Origin: Prochilodus magdalenae
Taxonomy: Eukaryota; Chordata; Actinopteri; Characiformes; Prochilodontidae
Reading direction: 5' to 3'
NCBI GenBank assembly: GCA_024036415.1
Contig: JAMWET010001918.1
Location: 137,001-201,000, forward strand
DNA: 64,000 bases
Shown in pieces: positions 1 to 12,135 of this stretch. The notes under the pieces are model-generated. The model was not told the origin of the DNA, ran no database searches, and saw nothing but the letters and a program-made list of their open reading frames with translations. Made by a program: the position numbers and the translations under genes. How positions within the stretch are numbered: the first letter of the stretch is position 1; every line of letters begins with the position of its first letter.

Positions 1-634
1 GTGTAACTCTCTGTGCTATACCAACCATTTATTTTAAGAGTAGCTTTTACAGAGTAGAGTTTAGTGTAACAGTTTTGTAGCAGTATATCTAGGCATTTAA
101 AACTGAGGAACAGGGATATACTGTTTTCCTAAAGGCTGAGACTTAAAGACATTTCTACGTAACTTCAATAGAAGAATCATTAGTATGCACCCAGTTATGA
201 TTACTAAATACAGACTGTATTCAAAAGGAGAATGCTGTAGCTGCACTACATGTCATAAAAACAACTCTAGAAATGCTTGTTAACTACACGAAAAATATGC
301 AGATAAAAATAAAATTACTGAAGTGGAAGTCCTTCATTAGAAGTAAACTCAAGTAAACGTAAAAGCACTGTAACAATAGTGCATGTAATTCATTACTTCC
401 CACCTCTATGGGTGTTAAACAGGGGACGTGCTGGTCGATTTTAAGAAAATGACCCGACTGACCATACTCTGATGCTTCAGATGCAACCCAGTCTAGCCTG
501 AGTGATCCGACATTTTCTTAACATCAAAACAACCTTTCAGTGACCCTCACGCGACCTTGCGTCTGCCTTGTGGTTGCTTTTTGGGAAAGTGTGTGTGGTT
601 GATTTGCTTTGCCCTCTGAGACAACCTGCTCCTC

Positions 635-636
<2 letters not shown>
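1..636. other. Unassigned non-coding DNA
   Basis: No coding region or recognisable repeat was found. The sequence is AT-rich and low in CpG, like most of the window. Confidence 0.5.

Positions 637-705
<69 letters not shown>
637..705. repeat. (AC)n microsatellite
   Basis: About 34 uninterrupted AC units. The CV/TH-repeat open frames across it are simple-repeat translations, not genes. Confidence 0.98.
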
Positions 706-707
<2 letters not shown>

Positions 708-2014
708 ACCCTTCCACACATGCACAGTGTGTGCTATCTGGAGACAGAGTGTAACAGCACTCTCCTCTTTGTCTCTCATGCACATATGAATCCTCATGAT
801 TCTCTGATGCAGCAACTAATGCGTATATTTTCTATATGTTTGTAATAACAGTTTTATAGGACTTCATGCTCACTCTTTATGTGGTTCCATATAGCAGCTC
901 ATGTGTTTTTTACAGGATTTCTTTGTATATTTCACTGTATTAAATACTTACCCCTCATTGCATTGGCTTTCTTTCAACGTCTAGTTCACAACACCATCTA
1001 AACAGCACTAACTCCCCTCTGGATACAGAGAATCACATTGTAGTGTAGCTTGTTAGCCATGGCTAGCTAGTTTATTAGGTCCAGCTCTTCTTTACTCCCC
1101 TAAACCTACAAACAAGACTCTACATCTAATGGTGTACTGCTATGACTACATATATCCATGTTGGGTTGCCAGGTGTTATCAATTCTGCATTAACAGGTGA
1201 CTTGCAGTCTCTTATTGCACATCAGCAAAGTAGAGCCAACATAATGTATGTTGTGGGGCGAGTGCAGCATGGAAGGCTTATCATGGTGGCCGTCATAGAC
1301 TCACTGACATTCCTACTGTGACCAGTCATGCTCACACACACACTAAGAAATGGCTGAAAGGTGACCATTGCCCAGCTCAGGTCTGTCACCAGTTATGAAG
1401 TCAGCACCTGAGCGTGCAGAAGCTCCATTGTTGGGGTACGCTAGCAGGTGGAGCACTGCTGTTGCTGCTGTCACCGTCAGCTGCACAGGACTTCAGCATA
1501 ACATTACAGTAGCTGTTCAGTAAGGCGTTACATGAAATATGGTTTCATGTGTACCATATACTGTACCTTTATCCAACAAGGCACAGAGAAATCAATACAT
1601 GTGCTCTTGCTTGTCAGGGGTAGGAGGTTAGAAGTATGAACAAGCAGAGGAATATAGAAAAAAAAACAAAATGCAAAAAGCTTGGAGGCAGGCTGGAATT
1701 CAGTCTGAAACATCTTGACCTCTATTCATTAGCTTAAAACCCAGATGGTGCCTCTCAAACTAATGCACCTGATGTACCCCAGGCATGCTGTGTTTTTCCA
1801 GGCAAAATGAAGAGAGGGCTGGGTCAAGAGAAAGAGAAGTGGACCAAATGAATAGGACTAACATGAGTGATGGAGAATTCATACAACAAGTTCCAATTCT
1901 AAAAAAGGCATTTTCTGGGAGGATAAGGCACGTGCCATGTTTACAAGATGCTGAGGAATTAGATCTTGCTTTAATAATGACTAGATAAGACTGGGGTTAC
2001 TTGTTGCTTTATTG
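706..2014. other. Unassigned non-coding DNA
   Basis: No gene, RNA or repeat could be supported. Short open frames at 1528-1713 (minus) and 1785-1988 (plus) have no recognisable domain and are expected by chance. Confidence 0.45.
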
Positions 2015-2150
2015 CCCTGCTGTTCAGTTTACGCTGGCTGCCAGTGACATTTTGCATTAACTACAAGGTTTAACTTATGGTATCTAAAGCTCTTAGTGAC
2101 CTAACTCCTTCATAGCTTACTGATTGGTTGTAGCACTATAGCCCTTACTC
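2015..2150 (+). mobile_element. L2-like LINE fragment (RT C-terminal region)
   Basis: In one plus frame the translation gives LRWLPVTFCINYK, then a stop, then SKALSDLTPS. This resembles the HWLPV...INYK...KALNGLAPSYL stretch near the C-terminus of fish L2/Rex-type reverse transcriptases. In-frame stops show it is dead. No target-site duplication or 3' tail is visible. Confidence 0.55.
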
Positions 2151-2867
2151 TTTGCTCAGCATTTGTTAAAATATGGGCTCCTAAGCTTCACAAAATACTT
2201 AGTACCGATGTTCAGGAAATTCATTATACCCATTAAGCAGTTTTACCTAGCATGCTAATGTCATTGGTACAGTGTAGTAATTAGCAGTAGGAGTTGGAGT
2301 GCAGGTCCAGATTCATACCAGCTCCAGTGATGTCTCTAATACATGCCCATAGCGGTCATACTGCCACAGGGAAAAATTTGTATTATGAGGCTTGGGTGTG
2401 TTGAGAGAAGTTTTACAGGCTATATAGGCTCTTTGGCTGGCTATTGAGGTAGCTCTAAATTAAATAAAAAAATGTGGTTAATCAACTTAACCTGGGTGGA
2501 GTGGAATTTTTTTCAGTTAAACTATTCCTAAAAAGAAAAAAGAGATAAAAGAGGAAGAGGACCAGCTACAAGATGGATGGATACCATCAGGGAAAACCTA
2601 AAGACCCGAACAGATAATCAGATATTCTGAAGAAACACTTTCCATACGGTCACCAAAACTCTGAATTAACTTGACAGCACTTGATCTACAAAAGAACTTT
2701 ACTATTGAAAGGAGTTGCCATAGCCATCGCCTAACAATACCTTAATACCGCCTGGGATTACATAACAATCTAGCAACATCTTAGAAAACAACTAACAACC
2801 ACCAAGCAACACCATAGCAACTACCTGGAATTGCTAAATAAACCTACACTGGAGCCTTTTGGAGTTG
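2151..2867. other. Unassigned DNA with possible LINE scrap and degenerate short repeat
   Basis: Around 2545-2640 a plus frame gives GPATRWMDTIREN, which resembles the GRPATRW..TI motif at the end of some retroelement polymerases. Evidence is weak. From about 2740 to 2835 there is a degenerate AGCAAC/CTAGCAAC-type short repeat. Nothing else is recognisable. Confidence 0.3.
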
Positions 2868-3076
2868 TGTATATTTCCTTTATTAAGGAAAGTGATCCAA
2901 TATTGCATATCTGTGAGTGTCAACACTATGTGAACCTCTGTTGTCAGTATCTGGTTTGGCAATAACTAAATGTTTCCAGTAACTGTTGATCAGTCCTGCA
3001 CATCAGAATTTTAGCCCATTTCTCCTTACAGAACAGCCTGAGCTTGCTGTCAGACTCTTGCTTCAGGTCCTTCCAA

Positions 3077-4281
<1,205 letters not shown>

Positions 4282-4295
4282 TATATATGATATTT

Positions 4296-4897
4296 GCTGA
4301 ATTCAGAATTCCTTATTATATCAATGATGGCAAGCTGTCCTGGTACAAAACAGGTCCAAACCATGACACTACCACCAGAGTGTTTCACAGATACGATAAG
4401 ATCTCACTGGAATGCAGTGTTTTCTTTTCTCTGGACGTACAGCTTCTCACTTAAACCCATGTTTTTGTGGACAAAACATTCTTCCAATAGCCTTCCGGCT
4501 TGTCCGTGTGATCAAACTGCAAATGGGCAGGAATGGTCTTTTTTAAGAGAAGTGGCTTTCCCTTTGCAACTGTGCTATGCATGCCATGTTTGATCAGTGT
4601 CTTCTTGACGGTGAACTCATTAACATTAGCCAATGTAAGAAAGGCCTTTAGTTGCTTAGAATTTAAAGTAGGTTCTTTTGTGAGCTAATGGACTATTATA
4701 CACCTTGATCTTGGTGTGATATTTGTTGGTTGACCACTTGTGGTGAGGGCAAAATACAAATTTGAATACAGTGTGATTAAAAGGAAATCTTTATCTGTTT
4801 GACTGTGGATGGATCTTTAGAGGTGGTTTTGTACCCTTTTCAAGGCTGATGAGCAACAGCTCTTCTTCTGAGGTCCTCAGAAATCTCCTTTGTTCAT
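4296..4897 (-). pseudogene. Tc1 transposase relic of the outer element
   Basis: Minus-strand pieces match a Tc1 transposase in the order expected from right to left. A probable start ATG lies at 4897, next to a degraded ISEDL-like N-terminus. Then comes TVKKTLIKHGMH...KPLLLKK...DHTDKPEGYWKNVL (4451-4633), covering the second HTH and the start of the catalytic domain. Next is GGSVMVWTCF (about 4355-4385), the conserved GGGSVMVWG block between the first two catalytic aspartates. The C-terminal third was separated by the nested element to the left. Frames are broken in several places. Confidence 0.75.
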
Positions 4898-5138
4898 GCC
4901 ATAATACACTTCTACAAGCATGTGTGGTGAAGATCAGATATTGATAGATCCCTGTTGTACCTACTCACAGCTGATAGTCTTCCCATTGATGACGCTAATT
5001 TCACCATTCACTTATCTGCTAATTCTAAAGGTTCACATACTTTTGCCACTTACAGATATGTAATTCAGGATCATTTTCCACAATAAGTAAATGACCAGGT
5101 CTAATATCATTGTCCCATTTGTTTAATTTGGTTCTTAA

Positions 5139-6396
5139 CCCACAAGAGCCCAGACCTGTTTCCTCTTAAGGGAAAATAATAAAGGGTCAGTTATAAGATC
5201 ATAAAACATCAGTCTTATTGTGACAAAGAGGTCACATGGCGTCTTCTGTAAGTATTATAGAGGCATAATACTGGTTGCATATGTCACAACAACAGCGATT
5301 TCATAACTGGTATTTCGTCATGGTGTTCTAGGATTGGCAGGGGCGTAGCAGCAAATTCTGGGCCCTGTACACTCTCAATGTCAGTGGGCCCCTATCCATG
5401 CCAGTACACGAGAAACGTAAGCAAAAAAAAATGGGCCCCTCTCCCTACTCGGGCCCTGGGTAGTCAGGTCTACTTTTCCCCCCACTACCACGCCCATGAG
5501 GATTGGTCTCAGAATGCATATATGTAATATAGAATATGGGTATATGTAATATAGAATATGGGTATGTAATATAGATATGGGTATATGTAATATAGAATAT
5601 GGGTATGTAATATAGAATATGGGTATATGTAATATAGATACGGGTATATGTAATATAGAATATGGGTATGTAATATAGATATGGGTATATGTAATATAGA
5701 ATATGGGTATATGTAATATAGAATATGGGTATATGTAATATAGAATATGGGTATATGTAATATAGATATGGGTATATGTAAAATAGAATATGGGTGTATG
5801 TGATATAGATATGGGTGTATGTGATATAGATTATGGGTATGTGTAATATAGATATGGGTATATGTGATATAGATATGGGTGTATGTGATATAGAATATGG
5901 GTGTATGTAATATAGAATATGGGTATGTGTAATATAGAATATGGGTGTATGTAATATAGAATATGGGTATGTGTGATATAGAATATGGGTATATGTAATA
6001 TAGAATATGGGTATGTGTGATATAGAATATGGGTATATGTAATATAGAATATGGGTATGTAATATAGAATATGGGTATATGTAATATAGAATATGGGTAT
6101 ATGTGATATAGAATATGGGTATATGAACATTAGAGCTCTTAAATGGGTTGGACCTTATAGGTACAAAAACAAGACTGTAAAATGAGCTGGTTTTGTCTCT
6201 AACTGCACTAACCAAGCACATCGCCATTTTCTAAATGAGGTCATATGTTCACCAACCGTCATGTGACTGCATCCAGGATGTTGGGTATAGGTCACTCAGG
6301 GACTCCATGTGTTTAGGTGAAGGGTAAAGCTGTATAAAGATCTTCACAGACTTTTAATGGGCTTGTGACACACACGTCACTGTTAGCTCTTATGGG
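5139..6396. mobile_element. piggyBac-like non-autonomous element flanked by TTAA
   Basis: TTAA stands at 5135-5138 and again at 6397-6400. The ends are inverted: CCCACAAGAGCCCA inside the left and, on the opposite strand, CCCATAAGAGCTAA inside the right. TTAA target duplication with CCC...GGG termini is characteristic of the piggyBac superfamily. Outside the TTAA, the host Tc1 sequence is continuous (..TTTAATTTGGTTC / CTACTTTTAGGAC..), as in the unoccupied paralogous site at about 9069-9100. No transposase is visible inside. The interior holds a minisatellite and a GGGCCC-rich stretch (about 5345-5460). Confidence 0.75.
5511..6125. repeat. Minisatellite, ~20-22 bp unit (ATATGTAATATAGAATATGGGT)-type
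   Basis: About 29 tandem units built on ATGTAATATAGAATATGGGT, with length variants that drop or add AT, GT or GA pairs. The long Y-I-P-rich minus open frames (5445-6227, 5831-6130) are translations of this array. It lies inside the piggyBac-like element. Confidence 0.95.
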
Positions 6397-6599
6397 TTAA
6401 CTACTTTTAGGACTTAATGAAGTTCTGATGAAGTTATAGGTAAATATAAAGCAGAAGTATAAAAAAGTTGGGTTCACAAACCTTCAAGCACCACTGTCAT
6501 TTATCCTGTTTACCCATTTAACAAGCAATTAATTAATAAAGTTATTCATTAATTAGAACTTATTAGCCAACTTAAAGTTCAACCATGAATGTTCCCATC

Positions 6600-7150
6600 C
6601 CAGTTTACAAATGAAAGCACGAACGGAGAACAAGTCAATGAGAAAACGATACAGAGAAGCTGAACTACTTGAGCGGACGTCACACAAGATGAAGAAGGGG
6701 AAAGAGGGGAGGGGAGGGGACGAGCGAAAAATGCTTTCAACACCTCACTCAGTTATCAAAGGGCAGCTGTCAGCGCCTGACGGAGGCGAAGGAGCTGTAG
6801 GACGAGGTCAGGAAAACACAGCGGAGTGACAGTGCTCTTTCAAAACGACAGAGCTTATGATGGGTGATGCTGAGGAAGACCGAAGAGTGAAAGCGAGAGA
6901 GAGGGAGTGAGAGTGAGAGGTGTGAGAGATCTCTGTCTTACAGCTGCATTTTTTACCATCTGATTCAACACCCATAGAGTCTACATCCCTGAGTCACTCC
7001 GAACTGAAGGCTTTCTTTCGTCTTCAGTGGAGAAGATACATCACGGATTGAGTCGCGCTTATTGTGTCACCTCTTCACACACGCAAGTACACGGGAACAT
7101 CCGCACACGCAGAGACATTACCAAACACGGCCTGTCTCAAAAGAGGTAAA
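6600..7150. promoter_or_regulatory. CpG-richer unique stretch; candidate promoter or 5' untranslated exon
   Basis: Many more CpG dinucleotides than the flanks (AGCGGACGTC, GACGGAGGCG, GAGTCGCGCT and others), with no repeat signature. A plausible splice donor AAGAG|GTAAAC occurs at 7145/7146. No convincing TATA box, start codon context or protein domain was seen, and the plus frames at 6611-6829 and 7064-7345 show no known motif. Function is a guess. Confidence 0.25.
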
Positions 7151-7472
7151 CACTTCAGTATGGAGGACTTGTTTGTGACAATATATATATATATCTCTGC
7201 TTTTGTTGGAATTAAAATTGGTGGCGTGGTACAGGGGAGAGAAGCATTGCGATGGCTTTGGGGGACAGAGAGCAAGAGAATGAAAGAGAGAGAGATGGGT
7301 TTGGATGTTGTGCAGTGGACAACAAGCTTACCCCTGAGAAAATAAGATCTGTGAAACGGATAAGACTGGACTGTTCAAATGTAAGAGGATTTGAACTGAG
7401 AGAGAAAGTCAGAGTGAAAGAGAGTGAGTGTGAGACAAAGAAAGAGAGAGGAAAGTAAACAAAATCAAGTAT

Positions 7473-8036
7473 AGAATCAAATTAATAAGGAATAAAATAG
7501 AACTTTAGAATAGAATAGAATAAAACAACAGTAAAATTTAACATAGCAGAAGAGAAAAGAATAGAATAGAATAGAATAGAATAGAGATGAATATAATTTA
7601 ATAGAATAGAATAGAATAGAGATGAATATAATTTAATAGAATAGAATAGAATAGAATAGAATAGAATAACAGTAAAATTTTACATAGCAGAAGAGAAAAT
7701 AATAGAATAGAATAGAATAGAGATGAATATCATTTAAAAGAATAGAATAGAATAGAATAGAATAGAATAAAGATGAATATAATTTAATAGAATAGAATAG
7801 AATAGAATAGAACAACAGTAAAATTTAACATAGCAGAGGAGAAAAGAATAGAATAGAATAGAATAGAATAGAGATTAATATAATTTAATAGAATAGAATA
7901 GAATAGAACAGAGATGAATATAATTTAATAGAATAGAATAGAATAGAACAACAGTAAAATTTAACATAGCAGAAGAGAAAAGAATAGAATAGAATAGAGA
8001 TAAATATAATTTAATAGAATAGAATAGAAGTAAATT
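7473..8036. repeat. AATAG pentanucleotide array with ~140 bp higher-order unit
   Basis: Runs of AATAG alternate with a block containing ACAGTAAAATTTAACATAGC and with GATGAATATAATTT spacers. The ACAGTAAAATTT block recurs at about 7527, 7669, 7813 and 7950, giving a period of roughly 137-144 bp. The FYSILF-type minus open frames are readings of this array. Confidence 0.93.
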
Positions 8037-8525
8037 GAAGTGAACTGAATTTAATTGAATTGAGTTGAACAAATTTACAGCACAATATAACATAAAAAGA
8101 AACCAGAAAACAAATAAGTACAATACAATAAAACTAACCAGAATGAAATACAGTAAAATAGAACTAAACATAATAGAATTATTCAGGCAGAGAGAGGGAG
8201 AAATGGAAATATTTCTGACAAGGATTTTCATAGGGATCATAACTGTAATAGATGTAATAGAATAGAAAAGAACATAACTGTTTACCTAGGTTTCTAAGTT
8301 CCCAGGGTTCCATGTACCTAGGTTAATGTACTCAAGGCCACTTTTCAGCTCTTTAAATGATACAACATGCCTCAATAGGACACATAATGGAAATCATCGA
8401 TGGTGTCTCCAAGAATTCCGCATCATAAGGTAATCAAAAATAAAACATGGAACAGCAATGATTAGGAACCTAGCCTCCCATGCTTCTGGGTTCCTAGGGT
8501 GTTATGTATCTATGTTTCTCAATTC
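8037..8525. other. Unassigned DNA
   Basis: No gene or clear repeat. An AT-rich continuation of the array flank gives way to anonymous sequence. Confidence 0.4.
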
Positions 8526-8899
8526 CCAAAATTCAGAATTCATTGTTCCATCAATGATGGCAAGCCGTCTTGACCAGGTTGCATCAAAGGAGGCCCAAAC
8601 CATGATGCTACCACCAGCGTGTGGTATGTGTTTTCTTCTCTCCAAACAAAGCTCTTCTCCTTTATATATTAGATTGTAATCCATCCACAAAACTTTCCAA
8701 CTGCATTCTGGCTTGCCCATGTGATCTCTAGCAAACTGAAGACGAGCAACTATGCTGCTTTTGGAGAGCAGCGGCTTTCCCCTTCAAATTCTGCCATGCA
8801 CACCATGGTCTTTCAGTGTTCAGTGTAATCTTTTCCAGCCTGATGAGCATCAACAACTCTTCTTCTGAGGTCCTCAGGAATCTCTTTAGTTTGTCCCAT
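8526..8899 (-). pseudogene. Tc1 transposase N-terminal and central relic
   Basis: The probable original start is at 8899 (CAT on the plus strand at 8897). An HTH region follows in shifted frames (LRTSEEEL; ERPWCAWQNLKGKAA). At 8502-8720 the minus frame reads ECSWKVLWMD and GGSIMVWASF, equivalent to the ..WxNVLWTDE and GGSVMVWGCF blocks around the first catalytic aspartate. The D itself survives in WMDY but the context is decayed. The C-terminal catalytic residues are absent. Confidence 0.75.
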
Positions 8900-9186
8900 G
8901 ATACACTTTTAATAAACATCTGACGTGAAGATGAGATAGATTCCTGTTCTGTATATAAAACAGGGTGCCCACTCACCCCTTATTGCCATCCAGTTTATTG
9001 AAAACACCTGATTATAATTGTTCTCTTCAATAAATAAACAACCATGTTTACCTTTTTTTCTCGTTTGTTTAATTTAGTTCTTCTTATCTACTTTTAGGAC
9101 TTGTGGGAAAAAACTGATGAATTTCTATTAGGTCAAATTTATGCAGAATAATGGAAAAAGGATTTACAAACCTTCAAGCACCACTG
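8526..9186 (-). mobile_element. Tc1-like transposon, truncated copy
   Basis: It matches the outer element at 2868-6496 from TTCAGAATTC..CAATGATGGCAAGC onward and shares its terminal CAAGCACCACTG at 9175-9186, followed by TA. The half that would lie left of 8526 is missing. It lacks the insertion seen at 5139 in its paralogue, so it serves as the empty-site reference. Confidence 0.8.
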
Positions 9187-9212
9187 TATGTTGCCAGGAC
9201 CGCATGTTCCCA

Positions 9213-9470
9213 GGGTGTCAACGTTGTCTCAAAGCAGCCTCACAGAAAAGCAGTTTATATTAAGGAAAAGAAGGAGTCCATGTAAAGACATAGGGAAGAA
9301 TTCAGGTCCAAGCCCCACTGCGAATAAGCCAGAGGCAACCGTGGCAAGGAAAAACTCCCTTAGAGTAAGAGGAAGAAACCTCGAGAAGAACCAGGCTCAA
9401 GGAGGGAACCCATCCTCCTCAGGTTGATCCCGGCTGAAGAGAGAAAGACTGAGCTAACAGGAAAAGGAGC
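9213..9470 (-). mobile_element. Retroposon 3' region, reverse orientation (same family as 34785-35005)
   Basis: Starts with TGTCTCAAAGCAGC, the inverse of the GCTGCTTTGAGA tail at about 34955. It continues with GAGGCAACCGTGGCAAGG, AAAAACTCCCTTAGAG and GAAGAAACCTCGAGAAG, a fish repeat usually found near the 3' end of a retroposon. Class (SINE or LINE) cannot be settled here. Confidence 0.6.
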
Positions 9471-9965
9471 TCGGAACATCTATTAGATAGTCTGATTCAT
9501 CCAGGAGGCAACTCATAGGTTCTCTGTTTAAGTGAGAGATAGAGTTCATGATCAGAGCCAGACGCTGGCGGCTCAATGATTCCTCACGCTTGCAATGAGC
9601 CCAATGAATCTTCAAGGAAGACAAAAGCCTTTGACAGGGTAACCTGGACATTCAGTACATTCAAGAGGTCACCTGACTTCTGACAATTTATTGTTACATA
9701 ACGTTGCTGAGCTTCGAGCTGGCTAACTGAACCAACCCGACATAACTGCTAACAGAGGCTTGTACTGTGGGCGCTATGTATGATGGGTGCAATGTTTCAC
9801 ATGCCCCCCTACACTGTGTGCACATGCGGTAGGCAAGTTGTATTTTTGAGGATTCATTTTATTATTGAACACTACAGTGCTCTCGGTTAATCCAAAATGC
9901 TAATAAACCTCAAAGCTGAATCTTTAAGAAGGTAAAGTAAGGTTTTTGGAGAATATCTATGTGTG
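9471..9965. other. Unassigned DNA
   Basis: No gene or recognisable repeat seen. Confidence 0.4.
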
Positions 9966-10117
9966 GCAGATATTAGTGTGCTGAATTATTATGCAGCTAA
10001 ATGAAAAATTTAAATTTTTATCTGTTAAAGTGAGATTAATAAACAAACAACTCAACATGTACAAATAAACATTACTGACCTTCAAAATCTGTGACCAATA
10101 TAGTCACCCTGTTAAAC

Positions 10118-10563
10118 AGGCAAGCTCAGCAAGCAACAGTAAACCGCATAACAAAGGGAGAAGCTAAATCGGAGTCAGAGACAGGCGGAGGTCAGAACCA
10201 GGTAGAACAAGCAGCGAGGGCAAACAGGTTTACAGTGGAAGACCGAAGGGGAAAACCAAAGTGAGGAAGCACAGGTACAAACCATAGAGTCCGAGCCAAA
10301 GGGATAAAGCAAGAGTAGTAGAGGATCGAAGGGAGTCGCTCAGGATTGCTAAACTAAGTTTGGCAAAGCTTCGCAAAGTGTAAGTGTTTGTGAGTGGCTT
10401 AAATACAGGAAGTAATTAGATACAGCTGAGGTTAAAACTCAGTCGATCTAGAGCGAATCACAGAGTTCGAACTGGAGCGCATAGACATGACGTCATCGAG
10501 CGTGGCCCTCTGGGAAGTGGAGTCCTGAAGAGCGAAGAAGCCGGGGAGACGCGGAGGCGTGAC
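10118..10563 (-). mobile_element. Solo-LTR-like insertion, copy 1
   Basis: Close match to 43880-44346. The shared block begins near CATAACAAAGGGAGAAGC and ends GGAGGCGTGACA. On the minus strand it starts TGTCACGCC, as LTRs begin with TG, and has a TATTTAA box-like site (about 10398-10406). This copy carries a gap of several tens of bases relative to copy 2 and lacks the far polyadenylation end. No internal retroviral-type genes flank it. Confidence 0.6.
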
Positions 10564-10776
10564 ACACCCTTCCTTTTAATTGCAGTCATAAGCTTTCTAT
10601 TCATAGAGTCTGTCAGTTTCTTAATCTGTTGATAATCAACTTTTTTGTGCAGCAGCAACCAGAGCCACCCAGACACTGTTCAGAGAGGTGTACAGATTTC
10701 CTTCACCGTTAAAAAGGGCCCAGAAGTTCTCAGTAGGGTTTAGGTCAGGATGGTGGCCATGCCATTATTCTTTATG

Positions 10777-11136
10777 GCTTTTACTGGATAGTCCCGCATT
10801 GGAGTACTCCGATGCATGCGATGGAGCATTGTCCTGCATAAAAAGAAAAGAAAAAGAGAATATATAAAAAGAAAGTATCTTTAAAAACTGGCAGTAGGTC
10901 TGTGAGTTAAGTTTGAGTCCATCTACAATCCAAAAAGGTCCAACTAACTCATGTTTAATAATACCAGGCCGTAGAAATACCCCTTGCTGGAGTCGAAGTG
11001 GAGCTCTGTGCCCGTTACTGATCCTGCCAAAAGCCCATCCATCTGGTCCGTCAAGAGTCACTCTCATCTCATCAGTCCATAAAACCTTTGAAAAATCTGT
11101 CTTCAGGTATTTCTTGGGCCAGTCCTGACATTTCAA
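10777..11136 (-). pseudogene. Mariner/Tc1-type DDE transposase relic
   Basis: The minus frame from 11136 reads KVLWTDEMRVTLDGPDGWAFG (first catalytic Asp in WTDE), then PGIIKHELVGPFWIVDGLK, then FMQDNAPSHAS (second Asp in QDNAPSH). The spacing fits a DD(E/D) transposase. An insertion of aromatic residues from an A-rich tract sits between the two motifs. The region 5' of 11136 and the third acidic residue with its PDLNPIE-like motif are not in frame. The left part of the element holds the LTR insertion. Non-functional. Confidence 0.8.
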
Positions 11137-11539
11137 CTCATGTGTCGTGTTCAGTGATGGTTAGGTTTCAGCCTTCTCTACCTTGGTCATGTTTCTGAGC
11201 ACTGAGCATCTTGTACCTCTGAGCACTCCAGGTAGGTTACAGTTAAGGGACATGACAGCCAAGAGAGGTAATGGGTTCCTGGTTGCTTCATGATTGATTC
11301 TTCTCAAATCTTTGGTTGACTATTTGACACGTGTGATGGTTCGGTGAACATGGCCCAGTATCTAAGTAATTTCTTTTTACAATTTTTGACTTTTTAGTCA
11401 GTTAAATCTCTTTCTTGGGCCATCTTGCTTGAGGACAATAAGCTGCCTAATAATTGTGCACGCCTCGTGACACAAATACACATCACCTTATATGTTATAT
11501 TACATATATCCAATAAGCATTCAAGTTTTTACAGCCTGG

Positions 11540-11830
11540 AATTGGAAAATATGCAAGAAAATGATCATCAAAATACAAATTTGTGCCCACAGCGTACATC
11601 TGGACTCGTCAGACAACATGACCTTTTGCCATTTGATTTTACCAAGTGTTTAATCTCTGATCACAGTTCAAGTTTTCTGTTAGAAACCATTACTGCAACA
11701 AAGTTGAAGATGGTTTTCCATTATCCCTCAAGGTTCTAACAATGCATTAGACAGTTCCTAAGTCAATGCCACTCTTTCAACTTCTCTTTAGACTTACAGT
11801 GACTTTTTTGGTTGGCCGGGCAGTTTATAA
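11540..11830 (-). mobile_element. DNA-transposon fragment (Tc1-type non-coding strand signature)
   Basis: Contains TGGACTCGTCAGACAACATG, the reverse complement of the transposase region that normally encodes the WTDES stretch, followed by text typical of reverse-oriented Tc1 relics. No ends visible. Confidence 0.45.
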
Positions 11831-11879
11831 CATCAGAATATGTTCTGTATGTTGAAGAAATATGACAGAGGCAACATGG

Positions 11880-12135
11880 GGACACAACGTTATTTGTGGG
11901 GTTGGCTGGAGGTTAGGGAACCAGTCTTGGGCTTGGAAGCTTGGGGATTCAATTTCCAGAATTGAAAGGACATGACTGAAATGCCCTGAAGCAAGGCACC
12001 TTACCCCAACTGCTTCCTGGGTATCACGAATAGGGCTACCCAACAGTCTGTACATGCGTGCTCATTGCCCTCTAGTGTGTGTTCACTCTTATGTGAGTGT
12101 TTCACTGTAAGGATGGGTTAAATGCTGAGTTTGAA
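11880..12135 (+). mobile_element. tRNA-derived SINE
   Basis: Same family as 41765-42018 (reverse). Shows a degenerate B box (GGGGATTCAATTTCC near 11941), the block GCAAGGCACCTTACCCCAA, the GTGTGTTCACT stretch and the end GATGGGTTAAATGC. About 25-30 percent diverged from the 41.8 kb copy by eye. Confidence 0.8.

Larger units (their letters stand above)
9966..11470 (-). mobile_element. Mariner/Tc1-superfamily transposon split by an LTR insertion
   Basis: Left end TGAATTATTATGCAGCTAAA (about 9980-9999) is the inverse of the right end AGCTGCCTAATAATTGTGCA (about 11441-11460). A transposase relic lies on the minus strand. The interior is interrupted at 10118-10563 by a sequence that recurs at 43817-44346. 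Exact ends beyond the 25 bp matching core are uncertain. Confidence 0.7.

Noticed and set aside
5445..6227. 260-codon minus open frame rich in Y, I, P, H
   Set aside because: It is the translation of the 20-22 bp minisatellite; no start context, domain or codon pattern of a gene.
7473..8036. CRISPR-like regular spacing of the ACAGTAAAATTT block
   Set aside because: The spacers are themselves AATAG repeats and the unit is ~140 bp in a vertebrate-type sequence; it is a higher-order satellite.
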